From Platynereis dumerilii (Eukaryota > Annelida > Polychaeta > Phyllodocida > Nereididae): a stretch of DNA of 64,000 bases. Under the pieces are notes generated by a model that made no database searches, had not been told where the DNA came from, and saw only the letters and a program-made list of their open reading frames with translations. This document shows, piece after piece, positions 62,883 through 64,000 of the stretch. Location of the stretch: positions 858,001 through 922,000 of the forward strand of contig JAPTHN010000102.1 of NCBI GenBank assembly GCA_026936325.1. The letters run 5' to 3'. A program made the position numbers and the translations under genes. How positions within the stretch are numbered: position 1 is the stretch's first letter; every line of letters begins with the position of its first letter.

Positions 62883-64000
62883 ATTGCTTTATCATGTTGA
62901 GACTACAGCAATGAACTGCTCCAGGCAATAGAACTGATGCTGAGCAATTGATGTTGAGCAGAGAAATTCATTGAGCATCGACTCAAGATTGTTTTGTAGA
63001 ATTTTTACACACAAAGAGAATTTCTATCTGAAGATGGATTTTAGCTGTTACAAAGAATTAAGATACACTGACAGGCTTGGTCTGCCTCTTCTTAGAATCC
63101 TCAGCCAGGATGCTTACTAAGCAAGCTAGCAAAATTCTTCTAAGTTATTAATGGAATAAACTATTCATCTGCCAAAGATACTTAGGCACCTCTTTGTCAT
63201 TTTCCAATTGAATTACAAATATAAAGTTCACCTCAGCCTTCAATATATTTCAATTTAAGACAGCCATACCATTTCTAAGTCACTGACTCACTGCTTAGAC
63301 CCCTTTCAAAGCTTTGGCCAGTAGAGGTGGAACTAAAGAATTAATATGATTTACGCCACTCAATCAGGTTTAGCGGCTTAGTACAGAAGACAATTATCGG
63401 TAGGAAATTGGCAATTTGCGACAAGTCGAGTATGACTAAATGATAGTTCAAAAAGCCTCTCCTTCCTTCAGGGTCCAGGTTCCCATAGTTCTAGCTATGC
63501 CTCTGGCATAATACTAAGCACAACAGTGACATCATGCAATGATGCAAATGTCATACTATCATCCAACAATTTAGAACAAAGTAAACTCAACAAAGTGACC
63601 TTTGCAAATTGCTGCTGTGCTATCTAAGGCCCTTTTCAACTAAGTCACACTAACTACATTTAATACAACCCTCCGTTTAACCACTCACAACAATTGACAA
63701 AATTGGCGAATTATGCAGACAAGGTCAGGGAATTGTAAATCATCTGAACCAGTTTATAAATGGGAGATGTAAGCAGCTAGAGTGACAGTCATGAAGTCAG
63801 ATCAGGGCCAATGCCCAATATCCTCTGATATTCAGCCTCTGATATTCATAGACTATCATAGTCATCAGATCATGGAAGGTTGTTCAACATGGCTATGTAC
63901 AGCTTCAGTACAAGGATGTAGACCATGTAGTATTGAAGTACAAAGCAATACAAGAACCATTATCAGATCAGGCTCATTGACAACTGCCATAATTTGCTAG
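62883..64000. other. Non-coding region at the window end
   Basis: AT-rich DNA without recognised coding exons or element ends. It may still belong to the MAP1 5' intron. Confidence 0.4.

Overview
The window is animal nuclear DNA: AT-rich, with GT-AG introns, tRNA-derived SINEs and DNA-transposon relics. The gene set (a tandem SLC27 acyl-CoA synthetase pair, a C4orf33/UPF0462 homologue, a CKAP2/CKAP2L-like mitotic spindle protein and a single MAP1-type microtubule protein), together with short compact introns and a frequent 'aggcct' word in non-coding DNA, suggests an invertebrate deuterostome, most likely an echinoderm. The species assignment is inference; the gene identities rest on recognisable family motifs in conceptually spliced exons whose intron phases all agree.

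Layout. 1-0.8 kb (+): last exon of an SLC27A2-like gene that begins outside the window. 1.9-8.3 kb (+): a complete second SLC27A2-like gene (11 coding exons, 632 residues). 9.2-13.5 kb (+): a complete C4orf33 homologue (6 coding exons, 225 residues), whose first exon adds an apparent signal peptide. 14.5-21.5 kb (-): a complete CKAP2/CKAP2L-like gene (9 coding exons, 770 residues), convergent with the previous gene. 24.0-33.1 kb (-): the 3' two coding exons of a MAP1 homologue, including one giant 4.55-kb exon with the heavy-chain core, an acidic Pro/Glu-rich region and the conserved light-chain C-terminus. Its 5' exon or exons were not found and may lie beyond 64 kb.

33-64 kb is mostly intron or intergenic DNA with no confident gene. 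It holds degenerate tandem repeats, a GAT-rich tract, SINEs and two hAT-type elements. The one coding-like signal is a plus-strand exon at 41698-41801 with clean splice sites; it can be joined in phase to a signal-peptide-like exon 370 bp upstream, giving a small secreted, dibasic, CX4C peptide precursor candidate.

Mobile DNA is well resolved because target-site duplications survive. There are two ~97% identical 1.23-kb hAT-type fold-back elements with 8-bp duplications, a 761-bp hAT-like element, a 910-bp element with TTAA duplications, two very short MITEs, and two SINE families with 14-15-bp duplications. The genes do not form one pathway. SLC27A2-like enzymes activate and import long-chain fatty acids, CKAP2L and MAP1 both act on microtubules, and C4orf33 has no established function.
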